From contig NC_133284.1 in the NCBI RefSeq assembly GCF_005239225.2, positions 28,816,339-28,880,338 of the forward strand: DNA of 64,000 nt, given 5' to 3'. This document shows positions 33,723-45,299 of this stretch, piece by piece. A program made the translations under genes and the position numbers. A model generated the notes under the pieces. That model ran no database searches. It saw nothing but the letters and a program-made list of their open reading frames with translations, and was not told where the DNA came from. How positions within the stretch are numbered: the stretch's first letter is position 1; each line of letters begins with the position of its first letter. Source of the stretch: Populus alba. Lineage: Eukaryota > Streptophyta > Magnoliopsida > Malpighiales > Salicaceae.

Positions 33723-36260
33723 TAAAATATTCTACTTGGTAAAAAGTGAAGGAGATAGGAGCTATAGGTACTATTGGTGAAACTTAAACTTTGCTTCTCA
33801 TGTGCATGTCATTAAACTCAGTTGGGAGTGTCAAATTATACAGGCAAATAGTTTATAAATAGAGTAATACTGTCTGGTTGATTAGGTTATCAGAGGTTTC
33901 AGACATGAAGGAAGAGAATTACCTACTGCTATCCATGTTTGATTTTGGAGTGTAATCAAAGTCAATTGATTAGTTAATTTTATCTGTGCTTTAGCTTTTG
34001 GTTTGAATATGCTTATCTCGTCATCCTAATTACATAAACAAGTAGCATTATTTCGAAAGAAATGTCAGCATGCTAATTTCAATATCCCTTTTTCATAAGT
34101 TACCCCTTTCATCATTGAAAATTCTTCTCTCGTAGAATCAATTTTTTCCTCAAAAAACAACATGTTTGTAAGGAAATTTGACTTGATATTCCTAATTAAA
34201 GTAATGAAAGGTGTCTTCCACCACACAGTTGGAGAACATCAAGGATAGCGAAATATCATAGTCATGCCAAAATATCTATGTTCCACGATAGCGCAAGTGA
34301 CTTCTTGAGGGACTTGGTGAGCGTGAGACTGAATACTTTCCTAAATGTCATTCTTCCCATAATCCTCGGCAATGCAATTTTCTACAGGCATTGGGAGTAG
34401 CTAGTGGTGATGGTGTTAGATTGTTGTGTGTTGCTAAAGGTCTTAAAACTTGTTGAGGTGGCAATGTCTCGTTTTGCCTTTTAGTTGATAGAATGGTCTA
34501 AGTAAAGACTTGTACTTAATTGATGAGTTGTTAAAAATCTAGTTAGATAGAAATGCCTGTAATGGTTGTAAAGGCTAGATCTGTCACGCGTCCTAGCTTA
34601 AGTGTCTTAGTTTTTTGTCGTGAAATGGCTTGAAAATATCAAAAACAAGTTTTAGAAAGAAACTGATGTTTTTATATTAGTTTCTTATAGACAACATCAA
34701 TTGCTAATGTTTTAAAATCTATAATGTTTAGGAATAAGGTTTATCTGGTTAAATAAAAGGTCAATCATTTAGTTCTTGCAATCTAATCCATTCTATTTAG
34801 CCATGATGGGTGGTAGCTTAATGTGAGAAGAAAATTACTTGCAAAAGGTTCATTTTGATAGATGTGGGGATTCTCATATACTTAAGTAAATATATTTATG
34901 GAGAGAGAGTATAATGATATTTTAAATAGAGTTACTCTAAAAATACGTGTTCAAATATGTAGAGAATAAAGATATTATAAGCCCTTTACTTGGGTGATTA
35001 ATGGAGTATTTATAACTCATGAATCTAGTTTTTTTGTTTAGATAGAGGGGTTGAAAAGTAACTTCATCCTTATAAATCATTATTGTTAGTCATGAGTTGT
35101 ATTTCACTCAAATATATTAATGACATTGAGAGGTGGTGGGCCATAAGATATTTTTGTACATCTAGGGTTGAAGCGGAGTAGGATCCAAAATAAAATGCAT
35201 TTGGTCAGTAAAAATCATGAAGAACTCATGTGGGGTCTAAAAAATAAGGTTAAGAGGGTTGCGCTCAAGTCGTCTGGTTAAAAGATAGGCACTTAAATGA
35301 GCTTATATGTGTTGTTTAGGCCTATGAAAGTGAGGCTTGAGCATGACACTCGAGCCCATAGGCGCTAAGTATTGGGCTCAATCTTCATGCTGAGCCCATA
35401 AGAAATTAGGCCCAAGTAGTTTGTTTGGTCTTTAAGGTTTTTGGGCTCGTAAACAAAAATATTTATCTTGGAACTATTGATAAATCTTGATCCATCACTT
35501 GTAGAGGCTAACATGAATGAGAAGGGGTACTTTTTAGTAGTGAGTTCGTTAAAACTCTCGTTCCATTGATAGAAGTATGGAGAGACACTATATGTGAAGG
35601 TGGTAACTAGCAATATGATTAAACATCATGCTTTCACCAATCTCAAATTTCTCAAAAACAAAGGTATGTTATCCTTATTGGTGTTGCTTTTGTCATTTAT
35701 GATCATAAACACCATGACTGTTGATTAAAATGAAATGCATGATTAATAGAGATCTTAATAAGGAGGTTGACTTGAGAGTTTTCCAACAAACATGTAATTA
35801 GCCATGAATTAAATGTATTGTGGATATATGTCATCAAGTTTTTAAATTTCTAGTTTTGATTAGTTGCATCTTTCTCCTATAAATAATATATTACATAGCC
35901 TTTTTTATTATAAATTAAGTGAAAAATATCATATGTTAATGTTATTCTAGTTATGTATATACACTACACAATAAGATTGAATATATAAAATAGAGTGATT
36001 AAATACAAGCCGACAGAGCATTCTCTGTCTCTGCTCCTTCATTTTGTATTACAGATTTGACATTACAAGATTATACTAAGGTTGTACTACACACCAAATA
36101 AATCAAAGGCTACATTATAGTATTAGTACTTCTAATCTCAAATATTTATATGTGTGTATCTATGGTCCATCATTCTTGATGAGAATTTGAGGCATGTATG
36201 ATATTTCAAGACTTAGTTATCAACAACAAATAAGGTTAATTATTTTTAATTAGTACTTAG
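33723..36260. other. Intergenic DNA, no gene recognised
   Basis: Short frames at 35365-35613 and elsewhere show no domain. The sequence is moderately AT-rich and could be decayed retrotransposon, but I see no terminal repeats. Confidence 0.35.
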
Positions 36261-36539
36261 TTATAATAAATTAGGTGATGGATGCAATTGTTAGGTTTTT
36301 TGTCATTAATGTGAATACATCGTCTCACATATGTAATAACCAAGAAAGGATGACATCGTCCATTGACAAAGAAATTATAACATTGTTCATAGTCAAGAGG
36401 TTGGCAAGATTGACAACTACTAATGTTGAGAATGAGCTGGAGTTGACGGCCATTAAATCTTATGAATAAACTGAAGCAATGAGAGTAAAGTAGAAGCTTA
36501 TAGAGAACCAAAATGTAAGGAAATAAAAAGAGTGAGTGG

Positions 36540-36800
36540 GCTACCAAGGGTAATAGTTATGAAATTCATTACAGTACTAATAAGATAGAGAAAGAGTGGG
36601 ACTGAGAGTTGAGTAGAGTGAATGATTCCTCCTCCTTCAGTGTTGTGGTTTTATTGTTCTCTCTTTAAATAATAAGATTAGCTTTTTTGTAGATGTAGGC
36701 AAGTTGTCAAACCATGTTAAATTTTGTGTGTGTTTTGCCTTCAAAAAGCAATGATTAGAACACTTGTGGTCCTAACAAGTGGTATCAAAGCTTTAGTGAA
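36540..36800 (+). mobile_element. Relic of a copia-like LTR end with primer binding site
   Basis: TGGTATCAAAGC at 36780-36791 is one base from the usual copia primer binding site and lies 2 bases after CCTAACA, the expected CA end of an LTR. A TATA-like CTTTAAATAATAAG lies near 36663. The LTR start and a second LTR were not found, and the following 2 kb lack a gag-pol frame. Confidence 0.45.
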
Positions 36801-38800
36801 GAATAATGGTGTTTGATTTTTGTCCAAAATTAAAAGTGCTTAAAATATATTTTTGGATATACCACTGTAAATAGGAGGCTGAAAAGATCACAACGATAAA
36901 AATAGCATGCAAAATATAGCCAAAACAAAGTTGCCCAGACCAGTTAAAGTTTGCACAGAAAAGTCAGTGTGCCACATTAGCATACATTGACACTAAGTCA
37001 ATCTCCAATCATCTGTCACATCATTAAATAGGTCCCATAAGACACACCAGCAAGCTGCAAACCAAGATAAGTTGGATCAAGTCGCGAACTAGAGAATATG
37101 ATCCAGTGTGGTTAATCCTATATGCAACTAGATTTGTTGATTGAATCTAGGTTATCCATCAAGCCAGAATTGTTTTGATCAAATCTTAACCGTCTTGAAT
37201 GTGATTTGGATGATTTTAGACTTGTTTCCAGCTAATAAATTTGTTTTGAATGCAAGGGTACAATCCAATTATTGAGATTTAAACCAAAAGTGGCAATGGT
37301 GATTTAATAATACATGTTGCCCAATAAATGGGCATTTGAAGGTCATTTAGTGGTCAATGAAGATGATGATGAAGAAGAAGATATACATGTTAGCCAAATT
37401 ACATGTGCTAAATTGCTAAGTAAGGAATTCATAAGCCTTAAGTAAAGATAGAATTGGGTACCATGGACACCCGATCATGTGGAATGTAAAAGATAAAGGT
37501 GTAGAGTGAAAAAAGAAAAAGAAAGACGAGTCCTGACAAATTTTTTGCACTAATAGTCTTGCTAGATGTTAAGAATCAAGTAGATAACCAAGATATTCCA
37601 TATCACATATAAAGAATATCTGCAACATGACTAGCATGCAATGAAATATATAAAAAAGACAGTATAGTGAATAAATATAAGCCTAAGAAGTTATATCTAA
37701 TGAGGTTGGATTTTAAGTGGGACCATTGTAACCCCTCCAAATTTCCTGGGAATTTGCTTAGTAGAAGTATTATTCACATGATATTATTCTCATACATGAG
37801 TTAGCTAACAATATAAAAGAATAGTTGGGTTCTACATGTTCAAGGATATGATAAAGAGGTGATTTCTCCAAAATTGTTAGATTCGCTAACTTTGATTTCT
37901 CAAATGTATAATTGAGAAAGTTCTTGGTGAAGAAAAAGAAAAACACTAAGAAAAAAAAATTAGCACCTTATTTTAACTTGCACAAGCGTTATGACATAAT
38001 AAGTTGTTGTCAAACATAAGTGAGGAATAGGTAAACCTAGTGAACAAAAATTGCATGAGAGCATATGGAGATTATACATGAGTACCCGTAAAACTTAATG
38101 AGGTACTAAAATACAACAAAATGCAATGAAAGGATATGTTCCCAAATGAAGCTTAGAGAAGAGATTGTAATATGGATATGTATAACAAATGGTTTTTTAT
38201 GCTCTTATTAAAGACATTAGCATATGCCTTTCCAATCAATGTAATGATGGAAAGAGAAGTTATTACATAAGCATCTAATTGAGGGGTTTGATCACTTGTA
38301 ATAAAAGGCAAACACCTATAAAAAAAGGCGAAGATACCTTGGTTTAAAGGTGTGGAAGGAGTATTGAGCATCCTAGGTGAGAGGGCGTAAAGGTTATGAC
38401 AGAATATGTATAAACTCCATGTGATTAGTGGCAATAATCTCTCTTATAATGCACATAATGGTAGAGAGTGTTAGGGCCGCTTCAAGACATTCTAGAAGGA
38501 GAATACAATCGCCCTATGACAATAAGCAAGGACACCTTTGAGAGAAAGTGTGAAGGTTAAGGCATAAACCCAAGTTAAGATCACCCTAAAGTTGATGTTA
38601 CAACTAGATATAAGTAAGCAGATGTATGAATAGCCAATGGAGTGGCTAAGACAAGTATTGAGACAATTGTCGAATTGACTTTCAAAGAAATTTTCATCAT
38701 GCTAAAGATCAATGAATTAAAAAAACATTTACTTTTGACAATAAGTTGATGACTTATAGAGCAGTAAGATGAGACTGTTAGGTATGAGTAAAGGGAATGC
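36801..38800. other. Decayed sequence after the LTR relic
   Basis: Balanced sequence with only short open frames (38153-38434 minus). By position it may be the decayed interior of the element above. No domain was recognised. Confidence 0.3.
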
Positions 38801-39800
38801 GCAGGCTCCCTACTTTTTTTTTTATTGTTCTTTATTTGTTTTGAATCCTTTTTTATTAATTTTTTTTTATTTCAATTATATTCCTTAGCATTTTGCCCTT
38901 TTTTGTATTTGTACCAAATTTGATCCCTATTTTTTATTGATATTTTTTTAATTTGTTTTTCAATTACATCCCTTATTGTTTGATTAATTTTTAATTTCAG
39001 ATTTAGCCCTTATTTTTTTAATATTTTTTTTTGCCTTGATTCCTTTCCTTTTTTAAATTGGTTTCTTTTTTCAATTTCATCCTTTAATATTTGATTTATT
39101 TAGAATTGAGCTTCATTAATTTTTTCAATGCAGTGATCTTGGTGTCAAGACACAAGTCATGGGTATGAAATTTTAACTCGGATCGATATTGATCTTTTTT
39201 TGTTATATTTTTAATTAATTTTTTTTCAATTTCATCATTCAACTTTGATTTTATTGAATATCGAATATCTTTTCTTTCTTTCTATGACAATAACCCAACC
39301 TCGTGACCCATGTCATACATTTGTCATGCTATCCCAGAATGACCCAGAATTTTTACATCATTTTATTCTTATATTGAATTTGTTCTTCAGTCTTTTAATT
39401 TTTTTTTTTTTTTGTTCTTTTCAAAATTAATTTTCTTTTTTTATTTTCTTCCTTCATCATTGGATTGTTGAGGACTAGACTTCGTTATTTTTTTTATATG
39501 GTCAGCCTTGTTTTATGGCCAAGATCATAGGTATGTGATATTAACTAGGGTTGACATCGATCTTTTTTAATATATTTTTTACATTTATTTTTTTCTAGAT
39601 TTCAACCTTCGACTTCGAGTTTGTTACATATTTAGTTTTTTTTATTTTTTTCTATATACTTTATATGAGGATGTTCTGGCTTGTCAATTCAAGTCATAAA
39701 TTTATCATGCTAATTCGGATTCGGTTAGGGATTTTTTTATTTTATTTTTTTAATTTCTTTTTCGTCTCCATCCTTTAGCATTAACATCTATAACTGGAGT
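38801..39800. repeat. T-rich dispersed repeat with repeated short phrases
   Basis: Phrases such as TTTCAATTTCATCCTTTAAT and TTTAGCCCTTATTTTTTTAA recur imperfectly through the kilobase. Related sequence in the same orientation occurs near 46500-46620, and inverted relatives at 22440-23090 and 55480-56620. This suggests a large non-coding repeat family. Confidence 0.5.
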
Positions 39801-41701
39801 TATAAATTTTTTTAATTTTAAAACACGCTTGCATTGTTATTTTAGGTTATGAAAGAAATTAACTCGCCTCACAGCAAAACACAGGACACCCCTCCGGTGA
39901 TCACTGTATAACACAGTGCTCAATAAAGCATAATGATCGGACGATCTAAGAAAAAGCCAAGTCCACATAAGACGCAGAGGCTCATCTGTGCTGTCCGGAA
40001 GCCAAGCATAAGATCTTATACTTGGCAGCATACGTGGTCAAAGATGATTGAGTAGAATAACAACATTAATCAAATCACCTTAAAGGTTAACAGCTGTTTG
40101 ATCGCAGGTCAGGCCAAGGATCATGTCGATAACTGAAGACCATTGGATACGTGGCTAAACGATTGACTTTTAAATTTTTAAACTATTATATGCCATCCAT
40201 CTTGTCTGAGCGCGTGACTTATAAGTATACGTAGAATATTTTTTTAAGGTACTATAGTAATTATTCATATAATTAGCACAAATAAACCTCACCCTGCAAA
40301 GCTATTTTTTCTAAGCATCCAAGAATATAAATGTTATTTTATTAACCTTAGCAAAAGACCATTTTTTATTAAATTTTAAGGGTAAACGAATATTTTACTA
40401 TACATTATAAATTTGAACGGCAACTTTATCTCTAATTAATTCTTAATTGACATTTAGATCAAGATATAATTTTACTCTTAATGTCAAGACAATTATTAGA
40501 AGCAATGAAAGTCAAAACTATAATTACACTGCTTGAATCCATAAAAATATCTCCTTATATATTACAGTAATTCACTAGGCTATTTAATATTTCTTTTTGT
40601 AATTCACATAATGATCTTAACATAACTGAGAAACTATATAAATATAATTTTTGTTATCAAAATAAGGGGGAAAGGCATCATTTGAATTTTTTTTTTAAGT
40701 TAATTACAACCTTCTCCCATTAATTTATGAAATTAATCAATTAATCTTTGTGGTTTTAGCAACTATATTTAATCCCCTTACAAGTTCATCCTTCATTAGT
40801 TTCACATTATTTTATGGTTTTTTTTATCTTTTAAAAAAACAAAATAGAAGAAGGAAAAATAGACAGAGTTACTAAAGCTGGTTTAGAATCAACTCGGGAC
40901 GAGATTTGAGTTTCATGTTAAAATTATTAACCTAAATTAATGTAATTTTTTTTATATATATATATATAAAAAAAAAGAGAATCAAACTTGATAGGGAAAA
41001 AAATCATCTTGTTTATTATCAAGTTTGAACTGATTTCACTGAGTTAGCCATTTTTTTATTTTTATTTTTCCAACTCAAATTGATCTGAGCTTTGAGTCAA
41101 TTGAGTTTTGGTAGACTTTGTCGATCTAGTATAGGTTTTATAACTATGATAAGACCCTGAAAATAAGTAAGCTTGAAAATTTTAATTAGAAAAGAAGGTA
41201 ATTTTGAAAAAAACAAAAGAAAGAAAGAAAGAAAAAACAAAACTTATTATGATATACCTACAAAGTATTGCATTTAACTATTTGTCGTATATGCTTCTCC
41301 ATGGAAATTCGTTTTTTCGTTACACATTCAGTGTTCAATGCTACCAATCAATCATGGATTCTTTCACAAGATCACGATAATGAATACCACCAATCACTCC
41401 TTCCCTCTGATTCTATTATCTATTAGCAAAGTGAACCTGAATAATAATAATAATAATAATAATCGTGTATTCTTCAAAGAGCACATTGTCTTTATTTAAA
41501 GAGATTTTTTAGAAATGGAGAGACCACTGTTTAGGCTTGACTTTGGTTGGTGCTGGTTAGGTGAAAGGGCAAAGTAAATTGCTGGTAGCCGATGCAGATC
41601 CAGCTGGCGCGTATTTCATTACTCAACCTGCCCAATTCTGGAAGCAATAGTGGATTTGACGACGACGATGTTAATATATCTATTCTATATTATAGTGTTT
41701 T

Positions 41702-41738
<37 letters not shown>

Positions 41739-42300
41739 AATATATTAAACTAATTTTTTATTTTTAATATTAACATATTAAAATAATCTGAATATATTTA
41801 AAAAATAAATAAAAATAAAAAATATTTAACTTTTAAAAAAATATATTTTTAAAAATGATAAAAAAAAAAAAAAAAACCTTTATTAGATAGATAACCGTCA
41901 TTACATGGATATTTTTTTTTATTTAATAACCTTGTGTAATTTTAATTTATTATAATTTATGAATAACGCAATGTAGAAAAGAATTGTATGGATTGTGAGG
42001 GAAAAAATTAAAGCTTACGGTAAAGATGTAGAGCAACTATTTCAAAGAAGAATATTTAAAATTTTAAATTAAAGTTAATTAACCTCTATAGCCTTTTTTG
42101 GACCATGACTAAGAATCAAAAGTTCATGTTTCTTTGCTTCCAAAATTGAAACATTGAAGCAAGCACAGCATTCCAAACTACGAGTCTTCTTTTATCAAAG
42201 CTAAAAAGAATCATAAAAGTTACTGTTTACTTTTCTTTTCTTTCAAGATTGAGACATTAAAAAGAAGCATTTTATTCCATACATACTGCTGTAATTGATT
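39801..42300. other. Intergenic DNA with microsatellites
   Basis: A GC-richer block at 39840-40150 has no recognisable gene. (AAT)n lies at about 41440-41462 and (TA)n at about 41711-41732. The remainder is AT-rich. Confidence 0.4.
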
Positions 42301-42319
42301 GCAGACCTCTTGAGAAATA

Positions 42320-42512
42320 TTTATTATTATTATTATTATTAATATAAAATGATCGGATCAATTTACGTGCAGATCAATTAATTCTATAGGCTTTGAAGTT
42401 AATAATTATATAAGCTTCCAGTGACCCTAAGGTTTATAAAACTCAAACTAGTTATTTCTAAAAAGCAAATTTAAAACTTGATCAATTGAGCTATATCCCT
42501 CAGGGTTTCTCA
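42320..42512 (-). mobile_element. SINE copy, older member of a pair
   Basis: On the minus strand it starts GGGATATAGCTCAATTGATC, a tRNA-like box A region, followed by AGTTTGAGTTTTATA as a diverged box B and an ATT-repeat tail. Direct repeats TTGAGAAATA flank it at 42310-42319 and 42513-42522. The 3' domain aligns with the SINE directly next to it. Confidence 0.65.
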
Positions 42513-42522
42513 TTGAGAAATA

Positions 42523-42709
42523 ATTTTTTTTAGATTAATGTAGGTGTCCAGATCAACTTGCTTGTACTTCGACTAATCTCACGGGCCCTGAATTTAATAA
42601 TCATGTAAATCTCTAATAACCTTTAAAATTATAAAACTCGAACCAGAACCAGTGATCTTTGAAGGGTAAACTCAAAATCTGACTAATTAAACTGCACATT
42701 TTAGGATTA
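42523..42709 (-). mobile_element. SINE copy, second member of the pair
   Basis: Direct repeats TCATTGAGAAATA (42510-42522) and TCATTGAAAAATA (42710-42722) flank it. Box B GGTTCGAG lies inside, the 3' domain reads GAGATTAGTCGAAGTACAAG and then CTGGACACCTACATT on the minus strand, and an A-run follows. It belongs to the same 3'-domain group as the SINE at 12633-12812. Confidence 0.75.
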
Positions 42710-42722
42710 TCATTGAAAAATA

Positions 42723-42877
42723 TGAGTTGTGTTGACAAAATACAATAAAAATATGTTAATGAAATTTCTTTCCACTAAAAACAGAAGATTTGGAGTATGT
42801 TTAAAAGTGTTGTGGATTTTTATTTTTTATTTTTTTTTTAGATTTTAAAATTATTTTAATATGAAAAATAAATTTTA

Positions 42878-42915
<38 letters not shown>

Positions 42916-43981
42916 TTAATATATTTCCAAAAAAAAAAAACACAATTAAAACACACAAAAATAAAGAATACCTTGTGTACAATAATGGATCTTATAAAAT
43001 CGGATACAGGTAGTGGTTTGATATTTAAAAAGTACGTTGCCCTCTTTGACTTTTTGAATCCAAATCCTGAATCGATCGAAAGAATTTATTAAATGATTCT
43101 AAATTCACCATATCCAAATCAATATAAAGAATATATTGTTAAGATAATCTCTAACTTGAAACCAGATCATCGTAGCAAATGGAAAAACAGACGGGAGTTT
43201 CACTCCACCTCTACCATGGTAAAGACCTGTACCACAAACATACAAACGTTTTGGCAGATTATACTTGGATTTAACGTCCATTAAAATTGCTCAAAGCTCC
43301 ACAAAGAGACCACTCACAATACTGTAAAGCGCAACACAAGGCTAAAGAAAGACCGAAAACTGGAAGCACGAGCAAGCAAAGAAATGGATGGATCAGACAG
43401 TCCGTCCCCCGTGTAAGCATTAAAAAGATCATGATTTGACCTGAAAATATGAGTGATCTGATCTCATGCTGCTTTTAAGCTCTGTGTGATGTTTTTGTGC
43501 AAGATGAGCTAAATTCAGTCATCCTCCGATTAATCCCCAAGAACCCAATCCCATCTAGATACACGGCAACTGTGACTTGCAAGAGAAAGTACGCAACCAA
43601 CAAGCTCAATAGACTGCCAAAAGTAGAAATTTAATTCATAGAATGATGTTTCCGGTGATGCTGCAAATAACAAGGAAATTGCTAAAAAATGTTTTTTTAA
43701 AGACGAGGCATTTTGCTCTTCTACACTGTGGATTATCACCTATTTCAGTTCAGGTATCTTCAAAATTTCAGAACCAACAAAACTGAATCATTTATCCTTC
43801 TGCGGCAAATACAAAGAATTTTTCCATTTGAAGAGACGAGAAATCTCTACTCATTACAAATACACTCTCTTTCAGTAAATGAAAAATAAATAATTCTTAA
43901 CCTGTTTAAGTGCTACGTATATACATACTTCTACCAGAAGAAGCAGTCCGTCTCTTCACCTCTCCATAGCCCCAGATGATA
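42723..43981. other. Intergenic DNA and 3' flank of the RING gene
   Basis: A (TA)n run lies at about 42883-42910. From about 43200 the composition is more balanced; the part next to 43981 should contain the 3' UTR of the minus-strand RING gene. No other gene is seen. Confidence 0.4.
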
Positions 43982-45073
43982 TCACCACCTATCAGCCCCC
44001 TCCTCAACTTCCAAATCCAATCCTCTTCTCCTCCTTGTTACATGACTCGAATAACTTCTCTCAATTGATTCAGTTCCAGATACATCATGCATTCTTGAAG
44101 ACGAATTAGGCCTAATCCTCCTCAAAAACGAACCCAAACCACGAAAAACTCTCCTAAAACCCCCACTGCCACTACTACCCTCCCTTCCTCTACTCCTAGT
44201 TACCCAAGAATCCCAATCTCGAGGCCTCCTGTTCCCACTAAGCCCACCATTCCCACCGCCATCCATCTCCGTAAAAACACCCGGAAACTCCCTCTCTCCA
44301 CCTCTCCTCCCCCCACTAAACCTCCCAACAGCAAACCCGCCTCCAGGCAACCTCCATATAGTCAACCCCACAACCTCCCCTTCCGCCTCCTCCTCTTCAG
44401 AATTATCCACAGGCAACTCGTGCCTACAAACCGGACAAGAATTTCGCATCGCAAGCCAGGGCAAGATGCAATCAGAGTGGTAAATATGCTTGCAAGGCAT
44501 CTCGCGAGCTTCGTCTCCAATCTCAAATGCCTCTTTACACACTGCACAGTACGTCTCCGAAACCACGTGCGTTTCGTTTATTTCTACGCGAGGCATTGAT
44601 TCAACCACGGCTTTCGACGCCGGCGGGTTAGGGGCCGACCGGCCTAAGCTGTTTATCTCAATCTGTGATAATTGGTCCAGTAAGCGATCAAAACCAGAAA
44701 CCATTAAAAACTCCGACATGGTCTCAGGTACGGGTCGGAGACCCGACCCAGTTCCATCGTCGTAGTAGAACTCGTAGGCGCTTCCTTCATCGTTGTCATC
44801 GGCGGCGGCGGGGCTTGTTCCGCGGAGGACGATCACGGGGTTGTACGGAGACCGGTCGCCATCGCTGCGGCGGTTTCGGATGAAGTTGGAAACCCGACTA
44901 CGGTTTCGACGGTTGTCGTAGTTGGATTGGATCTCTTCCACAAACCCACCGTCGCAGTGAGGACACGTGATGTAGCTGGCGTGGTTTTGTTCTTCGTCTT
45001 CGTTGCGAGGTGAAACGGTGACGAAGCGTGCACATCTGTAACACCAATACGACGTGGCCGTCGTTGAAGCCAT
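43982..45073 (-). CDS. RING-H2 E3 ubiquitin ligase with zinc ribbon and DUF1117 (RDUF type)
   Basis: A single-exon gene for 363 residues. Residues 11-40 form a zinc-ribbon pair (CYRC and CPHC). The RING-H2 domain has metal ligands C176, C179, C194, H196, H199, C202, C213 and C216, complete and correctly spaced; the tryptophan of CILPW is present, as needed for E2 binding. Next comes an acidic stretch, then the DUF1117 segment ([20 protein letters not shown]) at about 233-252 and a glycine/arginine-rich tail. This architecture is that of Arabidopsis RDUF1 and RDUF2, cytosolic/nuclear E3 ligases that promote ABA-dependent drought responses. The ATG at 45073 fits the family's N-terminus ([14 protein letters not shown]). 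Orthology to a single RDUF gene is inferred. Confidence 0.93.
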   Translation of the reverse strand: MASTTATSYWCYRCARFVTVSPRNEDEEQNHASYITCPHCDGGFVEEIQSNYDNRRNRSRVSNFIRNRRSDGDRSPYNPVIVLRGTSPAAADDNDEGSAYEFYYDDGTGSGLRPVPETMSEFLMVSGFDRLLDQLSQIEINSLGRSAPNPPASKAVVESMPRVEINETHVVSETYCAVCKEAFEIGDEAREMPCKHIYHSDCILPWLAMRNSCPVCRHELPVDNSEEEEAEGEVVGLTIWRLPGGGFAVGRFSGGRRGGEREFPGVFTEMDGGGNGGLSGNRRPRDWDSWVTRSRGREGSSGSGGFRRVFRGLGSFLRRIRPNSSSRMHDVSGTESIERSYSSHVTRRRRGLDLEVEEGADRW

Positions 45074-45159
45074 GGTCAGATCGGAAAGTAGCTAGAGAGA
45101 GAAAGAGAATGATGATTGTAGTGTGCGAAGGAAATGAGAAGAGAGAAAGAGACGCCGGG

Positions 45160-45281
45160 CTTTTAAAGAGACGCGTGAAAGAAACTTGGGATGGCGGGCT
45201 ATGAGCGTGAAAATAAAATGAGAGGGCGAAGGAGCGTTCCCGGTGGATCAAATACAGGATGTTACGCGTGAGAGTCACGTG
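45160..45281 (-). promoter_or_regulatory. Proximal promoter of the RING gene with G-box
   Basis: On the minus strand a CACGTG G-box (45276-45281, context CCACGTGAC) lies about 203 bases before the ATG, and TTTAAAAG (45160-45167) about 87 bases before it could serve as a TATA element. G-boxes of this kind bind bZIP factors of the ABA response, in keeping with the known ABA induction of RDUF genes. The transcription start is not visible. Confidence 0.5.
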
Positions 45282-45299
45282 GTTACGCGCTTTCATTGT

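Noticed and set aside
44898..45296. A 132-residue open frame on the minus strand overlapping the start of the RING gene
   Set aside because: It is out of frame with the RING protein and has no domain; it runs through the promoter and leader and looks like a shadow frame.
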